Shown in pieces: positions 48,476-61,769 of a stretch of 64,000 nt of DNA. Both the position numbers and the translations under genes were made by a program. Each line of letters opens with the position of its first letter. Positions within the stretch are counted from its first letter, which is position 1. Origin of the DNA: Austropuccinia psidii (lineage: Eukaryota; Basidiomycota; Pucciniomycetes; Pucciniales; Sphaerophragmiaceae); contig JALGQZ010000001.1 of assembly GCA_023105745.1 (NCBI GenBank), positions 69,539,991 through 69,603,990 on the forward strand. Direction: 5' to 3'. The notes beneath the pieces are model-generated. The model was not told the DNA's origin. It ran no database searches and saw only the letters and a list, made by a program, of their open reading frames with translations.

Positions 48476-51400
48476 ATCTTGTTAAGCTTTTAGCTCAATT
48501 TGAATCTTGTAATAAAGAAATTATAACAAAGCTTAAAACATTTGAGTATATCCAACAAAAGTTGGGTAATGAGATATTACAAGTGAAAGAACAACAAAAG
48601 ACCATTATTGCCCTTGAAAATGTTAATAAAGACAATATTGTGTCTTTGACGCAAATTGTTGCAAGAATTGAGTCTAAAGTTACTTTGCTCAATCAACCAG
48701 ATAACAATTCAATTTCTTTTATAACTGGACAGTTAAGAGAATTGAAATTACAAGTTCAAAACTTGGAAAATTCAACTGGTCACAATGCAGCTCCTTTCCA
48801 AGAACAATTGGAAAAAAGTGATCAGGCAAGACTTGAATTGAAAGAAGACATTCAATCAAGTATTAATAATATATCACTCAAAGATGAATTTCCAAAACAA
48901 TCCACACCAATTCTTGACATAAATGTGCTTAATGATTTACATCATACCATTCCAAGTAATGAGGTGGAAACTGCTTGCAATTTCAAAGACATTCCAAAAT
49001 TAGAGGAATGGCCAACCTTCAATGGTGAAGGAGAATATAATCATATGAAATTTATGAAAACAATTGATATGTTTAAAGAAGACTTTAACATACCAGATGA
49101 ATACGTAAGTGCCAGATTACACTCATTACTTACCAGATCAGAAAAGAAATGGTATTACAAAATGAGACAAGACCATGGTAAACATTCTTGGCCTTGGTGG
49201 AAAGAACAAATTATCTCCAAATGGGCTAATGATTCCTGGAGATTTAGAATGAAAAATTCTTTTGAAGAAGCCATTTTTAATATTGAGGGGGACAGGACCA
49301 TGTCTTGGTTTCTTAAACAGAAGGACAGTTTAACTGCCCTTCATCCTGATATGTCTGAAACAATGGTACATAAAAGGATATTAAGAAAGTGTGGTGGTGA
49401 CCTTGAGAATGCTATAAGAAGCAGATGTATTGAGCCTTGCTCTACAGAAGATTATATCAATGCTATGGAGGACATCACTACTAGAACAAAAATTGGAAGA
49501 AATTGGTCCAAATCCCCAATAGACAACAAGACTAATGGGAAACCAATTTCAAAACCAAATAAGCCACAAGACAGACTTCCTTTGAAATGTCACAAATGTG
49601 GAAGCACATCTCATTTAGCAAACACTTGCCCAAAAAAGACAAGAATCAATGAGATAAATTCTGAAAAAGTGGAAGACACAAAAGAAACAACTGATGTATC
49701 TTTACATGAAAGTGATTCTGAGCCTTCAGAAGAAGAAGAAGTACCAGAGGAGCTTAGTATAGAAAACATTAATGTTTCTTTTGAAGTCACTGAGGTACAC
49801 ACTCATTTACCACAGTATAGTGATGAATGTATGGATCTCATACATGTGCAAGATGCTAAAATGCAAAAAGCCAAACCTGACAGAGGTAAAGGTTATACAG
49901 CTGGTTCATCTTGTATCACTAATATTGTGATAAACAACACAGAAGACAAGGTACACCTTGACTCAGGTGCTTTTTGCACTTGTGTTGGAAAGGATCATCT
50001 TGACAAGGTTTATACCAATTGGCAAGACAAATTAATGCCAATTGAAGGTATAACATTCAGCAGTGCTAGCCAAAGTATGCACCCTTGGGTATATTTGAAG
50101 CAGAAATCATATTTACTCATCCTGCAGGAAGTATAAGATTGAAATTTGAAATTGTTGTTCTGAATAATTGTACTTCACAACACTTTATACTTGGGAGTGA
50201 TTATCTCAATATTTATGGTATTGATATTAATAATCATAAAGACAGGTATTTCACTATAGGGGAAAATAAAAGACAAAAATTTGCTTTTCCTCTAGAAAAA
50301 AGAGAAATTACTGTTGTTAAACAAGTAAAAAATGTTAACAAGGAAAAATTTGTGTCAAGTCAATTAATTTGAGCACAAATGAGTCCTGAATTAACACTGG
50401 AAATGAAGGAAGAGCTTATTGAAATTTTATTTCAATACAGGGAAGCCTTTGCTTCAGATAATGAATCACTTGGGGCAATAAAAGGCCATGAGGTCAACAT
50501 TATGCTTAATGTGTAAAGGCCTTATCCACCACTATTTGGAAGACCAGCTTACCCAGCTAGCCCTAGGGCTAGAGAAGCATTAGAAAATCATATTAATGAA
50601 CTAATGAAACTGGGAGTTCATAGAAACGCTGGACACAATGAGGAGGTAGAAGTCACAACTCCTGTAATCATTACTTGGCATAATGATAAGTCAAGGATGA
50701 TTGGTGATTTTAGAGCACTGAATACCTATACTATCCCAGACAGGTATCCAATCCCTAGAATTCATGAGACTTTGACTCAATTATCCAAAGCAAGATTCAT
50801 TACTTCCATGGATGCTCTAAAAGGCTTTCACCAGAATGTTTTGACACCTCATTCTAGGAAATTATTGAGAATAATTACTCATTGTGAGATTTATGGATAT
50901 TTGAGAATGCCTTTTGGTATTAAAAATGCACCCTCTCATTATCAAAGAATGATGAATACCATCTTCCCACATGAATTGTCAGAAGGATGGTTAATCATTT
51001 ATATTGATGACATTATAATTTGTTCAGAAACCTGGAAATTACATTTAGAGAGACTTTCATTAGTACTTAAGAAAATTCTTCAAGTGAACTTGAAAATATC
51101 TCTTAAAAATGTAATTTTGGGTTTCATGAGTTAAAAGCTCTGGGACATGTAGTCTCAGGACTGAGCCTTGGTGTTGACAAAAACAAAGTGGCTGCAGTTT
51201 TACTGAAACAAATTCCCCAGAACAAAAAAGAAATGATGTCTTTTTTAGGGTTTGCCAGTTATTACAGGCAACACCTTAAAGATTTTGCTATCCATGCAAG
51301 ATCATTATACAGGATTTGTGATCAACAAACTGTTTTTGAAATGACACAGGAGAGGATTCAAGCATATGAGAAAATCAAGTATGCCTCGACCAATGCACCA

Positions 51401-53454
51401 TTATTATTGATGTCAGACTGGAAACTTCCTTTCAAGCTGTATATTGATGCATGTGGTGAAGGCTTAGGAGCTGCTCTTCATCAGGTTCAAATTGTCAATG
51501 ACAAACCTTATGAAGGTCCAATTTGTTTTATTTCAAGACAAATTAAACCTACTGAGGCCAGATATGGAGCTAGACAAATGGAGTGCCTTTGCCCTGTTTG
51601 GGCTTTGGAAAAACTTCATTACTATCTTGATGGTAGTGTGTTTGAAGTAATTACTGATTGTAATGCAGTAAAATCACTTCTTAACAGAAAAAAAAACAGA
51701 CACATGTTAAGATGGCACATTGCTATACAGGAGTATAGAGGCAATATGACCATAGTACATAAAGCTGGAAATATTCATAAGAATGCTGATGGCTTAAGTA
51801 GATGGGCATTACCAAATACACCTGATAACCCTGCCTATGTTCCTACAAGTGCAGAACCTCAAATTCCAATTTAAGGAATTAATATCACGGATGCTGGAAC
51901 AGAATTCTTTGAAGAAGTTAGAGAAAGCTATAAGCAAGATAAGAATTGTCATGTTCTTACTGCTCTACTTGACAAATATTGCAAAGATGTAGCCTTGGCT
52001 AATTCTCTGGATGATATTTGGAAAACATCTTATGATAATAGGAGATTCAATTTGCTTGATGGTATACTATATCATAGATCTAAACACACATGTGTCATGG
52101 TCCTATGTAGTAGAATGTTAATTAACACCATACTACTAGAACGCCATGATAACATATATTCTGGACATCTGTCTGAAGACAGAACTATGGAAAGAGTTAA
52201 GACATGTGCCTGGTGGCCATCTTGGAGAAAATATGTCATTGAGTACTGTCACAGTTGTGATAGATGCCAGAAAGCCAATAAAGCTACTTGTAAAAGATTT
52301 GGTTTAATGATCCATATTCAAGAACCAAGTACCCCATGGGGAGTGGTTCATATGGATTGGGTAACTGCCTTACCACCTGGAGGTGATAAAGGTTACAATG
52401 CCTGTCTTGTTATTGTGGACAGATATAGCAAAACACCAATCTTTTTACCATGTCACAAAGATAACACACCTATGGATACAGCTCTTTTGATCTGGAATAG
52501 AGTAATATCCCATACTGGTCTCTTTAAAAACATTATTAGTGACAGAGACCCAAAAATTTACATCAGCCTTATGGACTAATTTACATAGGCTTTTGGGTAC
52601 AAGACTATCATTCTCAACAGCCTACCATCCGCAAACAGATGGACTGGCAGAAAGAATGATCCAAAACCTTGAGGACATGATCAGAAGATTTTGTGCTTAC
52701 GGCTTGAAGTTTAAAGATTCTGATGGCTTTATCCATGATTGGTGTACTCTTATACCAGCATTGGGATTAGCCTACAAGACTTCCATCCATGCTTCAACAG
52801 GCAAAACTCCTGCAATGTTGGAAAAAGGATGGAACCCCAAACTTCCAATTGATACTGTGAAAAAAATATTTGATTGATGTTCATCCAACTGCATCAAGCT
52901 TTAAGTTATTGCTTGATAAAGTAAGACATCATGCAAATCAAAGCATGAATGATGCCTTTGAATATGCTAAACAGAAATGGGATAAAATTCATAAGACCCC
53001 AGAATTCAAAGTAGGGGACTTAATACTAGTTTCAACCATGAACTTTAATAAAATTAAAGGCCCAAAGAAATTGAAAGATTCCTTTGCAGGACCATTTACT
53101 ATTAAAGCCCTTCATGGGACAAATGCAGTACAAGTAGAACTGTCAGGAGAACTGGAAAACAAACATCCAACTTTTCCTGTCAGTTTAGTAAAGCATTACA
53201 CTTCAAGTGATAAGGAATTATTTCCTTTGAGAAATGAAACACCCTTAGAGGTACCCCCACTAGATCAAAGTGAGGAGAAAAAGGTACTAAAAGTCTTGAA
53301 AGAGAGAAGACTTAGGGGAAAAAATGGAAGAGAATACTCAGTCAGGTATAAAAATCCACAACATGAAGATGAATGGATTGTAGAAAACAAAATACCTGAT
53401 TCCCAAAAGTTTCTCAGAATATTCAGATGTGAGACAAGACCAATTGCTCAATAA
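47692..53454 (+). pseudogene. Element D gag-pol, broken
   Basis: Starts at ATG 47692 (M-T-P-T-R-S-G-S). Nonsense codons are at 47917, 50370, 50514 and 51872; single-base frameshifts are near 50083, 51105, 52548 and 52862. Order: N-terminal region overlapped by the accessory frame; coiled coil (48480-48880); capsid-like region with EEWPTFNGEGEYNHMKFMKT and HSWPWWKEQII; intact zinc knuckle CHKCGSTSHLANTC (about 49590); acidic linker; protease HLDSGAFCTCVG (about 49960); RT with YIDDIIICSETW (about 50998-51035); RNase H with [17 protein letters not shown]; integrase with HMDWVTALPPGGD, IISDRDP and [10 protein letters not shown]; chromodomain-like tail (53300-53440) where W and E of the box are kept. 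Confidence 0.9.
47841..47933 (+). other. Predicted intron 2 of element D
   Basis: Donor GTTAGC at 47841 after CCCAAAG, acceptor GGCAG ending at 47933 (93 nt), phase 1. It removes TAG 47842 and TAA 47888 of the accessory frame and also TAA 47917 of the Gag frame. The F counterpart is 61503-61417 with the acceptor GGCAG at the same codon. Confidence 0.45.
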
Positions 53455-53573
53455 AGTTTGAATTGTGTGCTTTACATACTGAGAAAAGTATAGGTAGAGA
53501 GATTGGAAAGTGGATTATACCCCCCCAAAATAACTTGGGGGCATACTACAAAAGAAAAATTGTGGTACAATTT

Positions 53574-53592
53574 ATTTTTTGGTGGTAGGGAA
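53574..53592 (+). other. Element D polypurine tract
   Basis: TTTTTTGGTGGTAGGGAA just before the 3' LTR; expected primer for plus-strand DNA. Nearly identical to that of B. Confidence 0.8.
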
Positions 53593-55779
53593 TGTGAGCC
53601 TGTGAGGTATGTATAACATACCCATAAGGCCACAAATAACTTCATACACAGTTAAATTTGTCTTCAATAGACTTTTTAATTGAATTTAAAATAAAAAATA
53701 ACAAAAAATAAGTATAAATTTTTTTTGGAGAAACAAAGTTATAAATATTATGTCATTTTTGGATTCTACACCAAAAATAACCTAGGGTACATCCATAAGG
53801 TGTTATACCCAAAAACACTTATTTCTTATGTTATTAGAAGACTTAAGAATCTCACAGTACTAATGTAACTTTTTTAACATTTTTTTAAAATTGTTAAATT
53901 TAAGCTTAAATAAGCTTAAATTCAAAGTTGCATAAGGTTTATGCAAACTTACCAAAATTTTAGTTAAAATTGCGGTGTGGTGTATATTGACTGAATTGGC
54001 TAAGGATTTGCCATACAGAATGTAAATCCTGCGTGAGCTCAATTTAAAAGGGTTTAAGGCCATAGTATGGCTTCAAATAAATAAAAGGGCAAAATCCACG
54101 CAAAAAGGTGGGACAAAGGAAAAGGACCAAATAGAGCTGGGGTACCCAGCTTTTTGGATCTGCAAGGATTCAATTAAGGTTGTCCACTTGTATTGGAGGA
54201 CTTTCAACCTTATTTAAACTTTAAGCTTAGACTTTGATCCAACATTAAAGTTTAAACTGGTTTTATCCCAAATTAGACAGGAATTTCAAGCTGCCACAGG
54301 GTAAATCCCAATATGCAGGCTTGAATTCAAGGTTTTAAGAACTTTCAAAGCTTTATTAAGCTTAAAAATCTTAAATAAGCCTAAAAATTTAAGGTTACAA
54401 GCATTAAAACCTTATCAAAACTTAAGGTTTAGTGTGTATTGCTATTGTATGTGGAAAAATAGCATTAACTTCAAAAATTCATTAGAAATCCAATTCTTAA
54501 TTGATTTGCTTCAAAATTTCACACAGTTTACAATTTAATATTGTCTACATATAAATTAAATTTTAAGTATCTTTTATAAATAAATTTCCTGGGTAATTAG
54601 CCTGGAAATTTACTCTTTTAATTAAAGCTCAAAGAAAATTATAATGTCTTTAAAGATTAATTAAAAAATTGAGTTTACGAGATTTCTGCTTGAAACTCTA
54701 TTTTTAAGTTGTTCATGTGATTAAATTTCATATAAATGAGTTCATTTATATTAAAAGCTTAAAATAATTAGCTTAAATGAGGATTAAAGTTACATGGAGT
54801 TAAGAATAACCCTGTTAACTTTAAATTGGAATTAAAATTAAGTTACCTTAAGCTAAGAACTTTATCTTTAAGAATAGTTTCTCAGGATTGACCTGAGAAT
54901 GCCCTCTATATCCATTATGAATAATGAGAGGTGCTCTGAGGACATAAAAGGAGTCTTTCCATCACTGTTTTTGTCCATCATCAATTATCAATCCAATCAT
55001 ATTAGAAATTTAAACAGGTAAAGCTTTGTTAAATAGAAAATCTTATTATTAAAGTAATTCTTAAGTTATTTTATTCTTTATGTATTCAAATTGAAGAATT
55101 GAAATCATAGAATTTAGATTATTGTCATAATCACCAATAATATATTTTATTATATAAAATTAAATCATCTTAAATATCTTTTAAAATCTACAAATTCCTC
55201 TCAAAAACTCTTTAATCTTAATTTTTATTATAAAAAGTTGTTTTATCTTTGAAATTATTGATTTTTGGTGTGTTTTCAACTTATAATTATTATTTAATAT
55301 AATAACTGTTGTTGTTTGACTTGTTGTATTAAATAAATATTATAAGTAAGTTCTCTCTAAAATTCTATATCTTTTTTTTCTAGTATTAGTTTTTTTATAT
55401 AGAATTTTTATTCTATAAGAATTATTTCTGCACAGTGTGTGTTTAATTTTTTTATAAATAATATTTATATTATTTATAAGTGGTTAATATTCATATTTTT
55501 CATGTGTAACTGTCTAATTAAGAGCTTTAGCCTTCTTATTGTTATAACTGTCAGTGAATATAACAATAATAGAATAATCATAATTTATTATAATTATTAT
55601 TTTTTATTATTATATTTTTATAAGAATAATTCAATTTATTTTTTTATATAATTCTTTTTAATAATTATATTTAAATTTGTGCTTATAATATTTTGTTATA
55701 TTATATATTTCTACTGAGGACAGTCATAGTACTCTTGATTTTGCTACTATTATCAAGAGTTTCATAGACAAACCTTACA
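53593..55779 (+). repeat. Element D 3' LTR
   Basis: 2187 bp, same ends as the 5' LTR. Differences are scattered substitutions and short indels, including an extra CTTAAAAATCTTAAATAAGC segment near 54360. Followed by the duplication GCTAT and the resumed RNase H of F. Confidence 0.95.
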
Positions 55780-56931
55780 GCTATGGTCATGTTCCCTCTA
55801 TATTCTTGAATGGCTATTTGCCATCTCAACATATGTCTGCTGGGAGGTTTCATGTTAAGAAGTAATTTTACTGCATTACAGTCAGTTATAACTTTAAAAA
55901 CACTGCCATCAAGATAATAGTGTAATTGCTCAAGTGCCCATACCAAACATAAGCACTCCATTTGGCTTGCACCATATCTGGCCTCTGTTGGTTTGATTTT
56001 TCTTGAGATATAACAAACTGGTCCCTCTGTAGGTTTTTCATCAATAATTTGAACTTGATGTAGGGCTTCCCCTAATCCATCTCCACATGCATAAATGTAA
56101 AATTTAGGAGGAATATTCCAGTCAGGCATGAGGAGTAAAGGTGCTTCTGTAAGAGCTTTCTTTATCTTCTCATAAGCTTTAATTCTCTCCTGTGTAATCT
56201 CAAATACAGTCTGTTTATCACAGATTCTATATAGTGACTTGGCTAGAATTGCAAAGTCTTTAAAGTGTGGCCTATAATAACTGGAAAACCCAAGAAAAGA
56301 CATCCTTTCTTTTTTCTTCTGGGGTATTGGCTTAAGTAACACTGCTGCTACTTTGTTTTTGTCAATACCCAAGCTTAAACCATAAAAAACATGACCTAAT
56401 GCTTTGAGTTCTTCAAAACCAAAATTGCACTTCTTAAGTGAATATTTCATGTTCACTTCTGCAACTTTGTGAAGTACTCTTGCAAGTATTTCAAGTTGCA
56501 AAGACTATGAATCAGAACATAAGATAATATCATCAATATAAATGATAAGCCATCCTTCAGACAATTCTGTGGGAAATATGGTATTCATCATTCTTTGATA
56601 ATGGGATGGAGCATTTTTAATGCCAAATGGCATTCTAAGATACTCATCAATACCACAGTGAGTGATAATTCTAAGTAATTTATTAGCTAGCTTTAGACAA
56701 TTGAGTCAAGGTTTATTGAACTCTAGGGATTGGATAACTATCTGGAACTGTGTAGGTATTCAATGCTCTGAAATCTCCAACCATTCTTGACTTATTATTA
56801 TGCCAGGAAATAATAACAGGTGTTTTCACTCCAACTTCCTCATATTGGTCTACTTTCCTCAGTACACCAAGTTGGATTAACTCTTGGATATGTTTTTCCA
56901 AGGCTTCTCTAGCTCTGGGACTGGCTGGATA
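55780..56931 (-). pseudogene. Element F RT and RNase H
   Basis: Minus strand from 56931: RT N-terminal motifs [36 protein letters not shown] and YTVPDSYPIPR (56901-56713), then [19 protein letters not shown] and YIDDIILCS near 56540. The thumb and connection (56501-56200) and RNase H with [16 protein letters not shown] and [12 protein letters not shown] (about 56100-55860) follow. Catalytic residues look partly altered: the first RNase H motif reads YIYAC where the others have YIDAC, losing an Asp. A stop lies between RT halves. D interrupts at 55779 in the last RNase H motif. Confidence 0.85.
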
Positions 56932-58840
56932 TGTAAGGTTTGACTATGAAACAATAAGTAAAAATTACTAATATTTTACTTATTGTACTATAAATGTCCT
57001 TATAAATGCAATAAATAAGATAAAAATAATTATAATAATGGCGTAAAATAATTATATTATTAAATAAATATAATAATATAATAAATAAATATATTATTAT
57101 AAGATAATTAATATATTTAAAAGCACTTTATTATTGTTAACAACAAATAATAAAGGCGTAAGCATTGTTTTTTATTAATAAAAACAATTAATAACAATAA
57201 TATTACTAATATTAAAGTTATAAATTAATATAAATACTATTTATATTAATTATACAATTATTGAAGTAATAATAGAGCAAAATGATTATAATAAGAGAAA
57301 TAACCTACTTTCAATGCTTAATATAATAATTTTGGATAATTCTACACCTAAGAATGTAAATACAACTTATTTAAATTGTAGTTACAATAGAAATTACAAT
57401 GTTTCTTGATTTTACGTGGAATAGAGGTTTTTAAGAGAAATTTCAACAAAACAATTAAATAATTGCAATAATCATGTCAAAGATGATTATTATAATAGGA
57501 TTACCTTTGTTCTTTAATAATATGAAAGTTTTATATATAAAGGATAAAGAAATTACCTCTTTATTTAATGATTTAATGTTTTGTAAGCGTCTGAGGGGAA
57601 AACAGAGTAAAAAGAGCTCTATTTATAGTAAATACCTCCCTCCTAGAGTCCAACAGGTTTCTAGTAGAGGTGTACTGATGCTTTCTACTAGAATTTATCA
57701 ATATTTTAAGGTTTGGTGATGATTACATCATGATCAAACCATCTTACCTCATAATTACGCCATTATTTAGAGTTATCACTATAACTCTAGATTTGATGAC
57801 ATCATAGGCTTGGAAGAAGCCTAAAATTCGTGTATTCTATTAGTTTTAATCATATTCTAATAGTATTTACCAGTTTTATCACTTATATGACTGTTAAACC
57901 TAAAATACATTTACAGTGAGTGATCTTAAATGATCAAATTTAAGCTTAAAATTTGATCATTAATAACTTTGAAGTTATACACGCTAAAGCTTTCCTGAGA
58001 GTGGATTCTGATAGCTTGGCATGTCCCATTTAAACTGCCAAGAGAATTTCATTACATCATCAAAGCTGTACTTTTGATAATTTTCCTTGTAACTCCTCTT
58101 TTCTGTTGAAATTTAATATTTTAAACTTCAAACAATGATTTCAAGGGGTTATACCTTGAATATTGTAATAAAAACTACATATTACTTCACGAATGATCTA
58201 GTAGAGTCCAACTGTCTGCTTCTTTTTAAGTTTGGACCACTTTCACAACAAAGTGGTCAACAGCTCTATTGATTTTAATCAATAATCCCTTACAGTTTTT
58301 AACCTTGTTTATAACTTGTGAAATAAAGTTCATTTCTGTATTCCTACAGTAATTACGTGGTGACTTTATGTTTGGTTCATCACTCTATCATGTATATCTC
58401 AAAAGATATTAGCTAAAATCATTGAATATATGCATTGACCAAAAAAGTGCATATATTCAGCTTAACTCCTTAAGTATTGACTTTGGAGATTAGCTTCTTA
58501 ATTGTTTTATGTGTGGATGTTTATGGAGAATCCAATGGTACCATTAATTTTACATGTTGTTTCATTGGTATTTGAAATAATTAAGGATTTATGTTTTTTA
58601 TAAGGTATTATTACTTATAACTCATTAAATATTGACTTTACAGATATGCCATAAAAATGGTATATGTGTATTTTACCATGGGGAATCCAATGGTATAATT
58701 TATTTCACATTTTTATTCATTGGTGTTGAAGTTAAGACAAGTTTTATGCCTATTTATGGCATTTTTGTAGCTTTAAGGTAATTATTTTAAATATGTCTTG
58801 TGACCTTTTTGGGTATGTGGTCATATCTCAAAGGTTCACA
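56932..58840 (-). repeat. Solo LTR G (element B family)
   Basis: 1909 bp, plus text TGTAAGGTTTGACTATGAAAC to TCTCAAAGGTTCACA, the reverse complement of the element B LTR over its length, with the perfect flanking duplication GGATA (56927-56931, 58841-58845). No internal region or second LTR is present, so it is a solo LTR, normally made by recombination between two LTRs of one insertion. It contains the conserved TATA box (57621-57628 on the plus text). Confidence 0.95.
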
Positions 58841-59595
58841 GGATAAGCTGGTCTTCTAAGTACTGGAGGATATGGTCAGTCAATATTAATAGAAATATCA
58901 ACTTCATGTCCCCTTAAAGCAACTAATGGTTCATTATCAGAGGCAAATGCATTATTGTATGTGTATAACACATTGATAAGTTCATTCCTCATCTTTGGTG
59001 ACAATGATGGATTAATTTGTGCTTCAACAAGCTGATTAGACACAAATTCCTCTTTATAAGTATCATTTTTAGAAGATACTATTGATATTTGTTTTGGCAT
59101 ATTGGAAAAAGCAAATTTTTGTCTTTTGTTCTCTCCAATTGTGAAATATCTGTCTTTATGGTTATTGATGTCAATACCATAAATATTCAAGTAATCATTT
59201 CCAAAAATAATATGCTGGGATGTGAAATTTTCCATCACTAAAATCTCAGTTTTCACTCTTATGCTTCCTGCTGGGTGTGGAAATACAAGATTAGTGTCTA
59301 ATATACCCAAGGGGTACATATTGTTACTGGCACTACTAAATTGCACACCTTCCATTGGTAATAGATGGTTTTTCATTTCAGGAAGTATAACTTGGAGATA
59401 CTTTTTGCCCACAGAAGTGCAAAATGCCCCTGTATCTAAATTGACTTTGGCTTCAATATCATTAATCAAAACTGATGTGATACAGGATGCTCCAGCAGTA
59501 TAACCTTTTCCTCTAGCAGGTTTGGTCTTACACATCCTGGAATCCTGGATATTGATCAGGTTGTAGCAATCTTCACTGTAATGTGGTAAGTGGGT
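58841..59595 (-). pseudogene. Element F protease and Pol start
   Basis: A minus frame open from 59535 to 58876: KPARGKGYTAGASCITSVLI, protease core AKVNLDTGAFCTSVGKKYL, then FTSQHIIFGNDYLNIYGID, the sequence KDRYFTIGENKRQKFAF that links protease to RT, and YNNAFASDNEPLVALRGHEV. Retropepsin D-T-G is intact. G cuts the frame inside the RPYPP...RPAYPAS passage. A frameshift or deletion near 59600 separates it from Gag. Confidence 0.85.
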
Positions 59596-61649
59596 TAGAC
59601 CTATGTGACCTCAAAGAAAGCTGTGATTTCAATGGGATAGTCCTCCACTGGTGTGTCTTCAGAGATTGCAGAATATTGATCAGATTCTTCCTTCTCTTCA
59701 GTACAATGAACTTCTTCAATGACATTAATTTTTGTCTTTTTGGTGCAAGTGTTGGCTAAATGTGAAGTACTTCCACATTTATGACACTTCAAGACAGGTT
59801 TTTCTGGTCTTCTGTCCTCTCTGGGAATCTTTGAGACCATCTTGGATTCTATAGGGATTTTAGTCCAAGTTTTACCAATTATTGTCCTTGTAATGATATC
59901 ATCCATTGCATTAATGTAGTCCTCTGTTGAACAGGGCTCCACACATCTGCTTTTTATAGCATGTTCCAGTTCCCCTCCACACTTTCTTAATATTTTCAAG
60001 TTAATCATAGTGTCAGACATATCTGGGTGAAGAGCAGATAATCTGTCTTTCTGCTTGAAGAACCAAGTAAGTGGTTTATCTTTCTCTGAGTTGAAAATGG
60101 CATATTCAAAAGAATTTTCCATTTTAAACCTCCAAGAATTTTTGGCCCATTTGGTAATCACTTCAGACTTCCACCAAGACCAATCATGTTTCCCATGATC
60201 CATTCTCATCTTGTAATACCATTTCTTAGAAGTTCTGGTAAACAGAGAGTGTAATTTTCCCACTATTATTTCATCAGGTATATGAAAGTCTTCTTGCAAC
60301 ATATCAATAGTCCTGATGAACTCAATATGGTTATATTATACTTCACCAGAGAATGTTGGCCGTTATTCCAATTGGGGAATATCTTTTTCAGAGATAACAT
60401 TTTCTCCTAAGAATGGGGTCAAACTTCCTCTAACAGAAAGTTTTTCTTCAGTCAAAGGTGTAGAGTGTCTTGGCATATGTGGTACATAATTTGTATTAAT
60501 TTGTTCTACATTTGCAATGATTTCATTCTTTAAATTCTGCCTTTCACTGTCACTTTTTTCTAAATGTGTAGCAAACTGATTGGTATTTTCAACTATTTCT
60601 AAGACATGATCTTTTAGAATTTTAAGTTGATCATTCATTTTAAAAATGGAAAGATCTTCCATTTCATTATTCTGAACCTGACATGTACTTTCAATTCTGT
60701 TACATGTATTAATAATTGAATCAATTCTGGCATTTGCCACTTGATACCATTCAGTATATCCTTTGTCATTTCTTTTTAATTCACTTATGTCTGAGGTAAG
60801 TTTATGTATCTTTGCATCAAATCTACCAAGGGCTACATGGATATCAGATTGAACAAAATGTATCTGATCTATTATTTCTTTGGAAAATTTCTGTTCATCC
60901 TTTCCTGCTCTTTGGCTTTGAACTCCATGAAAGTCCTGGCCATGTTGAATACACTGTCCACGGCTGAAGGCTCCAATTTGGGGATCCTGTACCCTTGTGG
61001 GTAAGGTCTGTGCCAATTGGATTTGCCTTTTCCCTTGCTTTGATGGTTCTTGGGACCTCTCTGCTTCTTCTGAGGTCCTTTGGGCTTGTACTTGGACACT
61101 TCTGGAGCTGATTTGGAGCTGGTAGACGCCACTGGGGCCTCTGTCTCCAAAGCTAAAGTCATTTCCAACTATTTCTTCTGGTCTATGGATAAAAAACTTT
61201 TGTTCTTCAACAAATTCTTTATCTTTTGTACTTTGTCTTTGCAAGACAATGGGCTCCAACCTCCTAAGAGTTCTATGGTCTTCTCCTGACCCAGAAAGCT
61301 CTTGATGTGTAAGTAGGAGTTCATGGCCCCCTGCCAAAGGCTTGGGCATATTTCCTACTCCTCTTCTTTGGATGCTCTGAACCAATCTTTGTATTGGAAT
61401 TGATATATTTCTATTTCTGCCACTTGAAAATGGTTCAGCCCTGGAAATATTATCATGAATCAGTTCAGGCTCAGAATTCATGTCAAAATCTGTTGGTACA
61501 GACCTTGGGGAATGGGGGGCAACTCTGGCATCTTCCAAATGTGTCTTTCTTGAGGAAGACTTGGCACTTCTGGATTTGGTCTTGCCTCTTACTTCTCCAC
61601 ATCCATCTGGTTGGACTAAATAGTTGCTTCCATTTCTGGTATGCACCAT
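59596..61649 (-). pseudogene. Element F gag
   Basis: ATG at 61649-61647 (M-V-H-T-R-N-G-S), a start equivalent to D and B, although the same frame is open upstream to 61841. The N-terminal part (61649-60870) is overlapped by a second frame. Coiled-coil-like helices follow (60860-60500). After a stop at 60363 the capsid-like part resumes (60302-59800) with HGKHDWSWWKSEVITKWAK and a complete zinc knuckle CHKCGSTSHLANTC near 59790-59745. An acidic segment precedes the frame loss at about 59600. Confidence 0.85.
61417..61503 (-). other. Predicted intron 2 of element F
   Basis: Donor GTCTGT at 61503 after CCCCAAG, acceptor GGCAG ending 61417 (87 nt), phase 1. It removes the stop-bearing linker (two TGA) of the accessory frame. 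Position and acceptor match D. Confidence 0.4.
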
Positions 61650-61769
61650 TTTTACATCAATTAAAAGATAAAAAAGTGAAAATATAAGATAAACACACAC
61701 CTTTTGGTGGTAATTTATTCTTTTATGAGTTAAATAAGGTGCCTCTTTTAGCAATTTGCACCTAAATAC
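61636..61769 (-). other. Predicted intron 1 of element F, contains the Gag ATG
   Basis: Donor GTATTT at 61769, acceptor CATACCAG ending 61636 (134 nt), phase 1; the Gag ATG is 14 nt from A to the last base. The donor is the same hexamer at the same codon as in D. An alternative donor GTGTGT at 61700 is also in phase but leaves two stops in exon 1. Confidence 0.55.

Larger units (their letters stand above)
44814..55779 (+). mobile_element. Gypsy element D (Ty3/gypsy), inserted in F
   Basis: 10,966 bp in plus orientation, LTRs of 2166 and 2187 bp, flanked by a perfect GCTAT duplication (44809-44813, 55780-55784). It has a complete internal region with primer site, gag, pol and polypurine tract. 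Coding is spoiled by at least three nonsense codons and four single-base frameshifts. It is related to B and F (same Gag and Pol wording) but has its own LTR sequence. Confidence 0.95.

Noticed and set aside
47692..53454. RIP-type mutation as the cause of stops
   Set aside because: Stops arise by several kinds of change and by indels rather than mainly C-to-T or G-to-A, and rusts are not known for classical RIP.
44814..55779. CRISPR-like or satellite arrays in the AT-rich LTRs
   Set aside because: Only short AATAAT/TTATTA runs; no regular repeat-spacer pattern.
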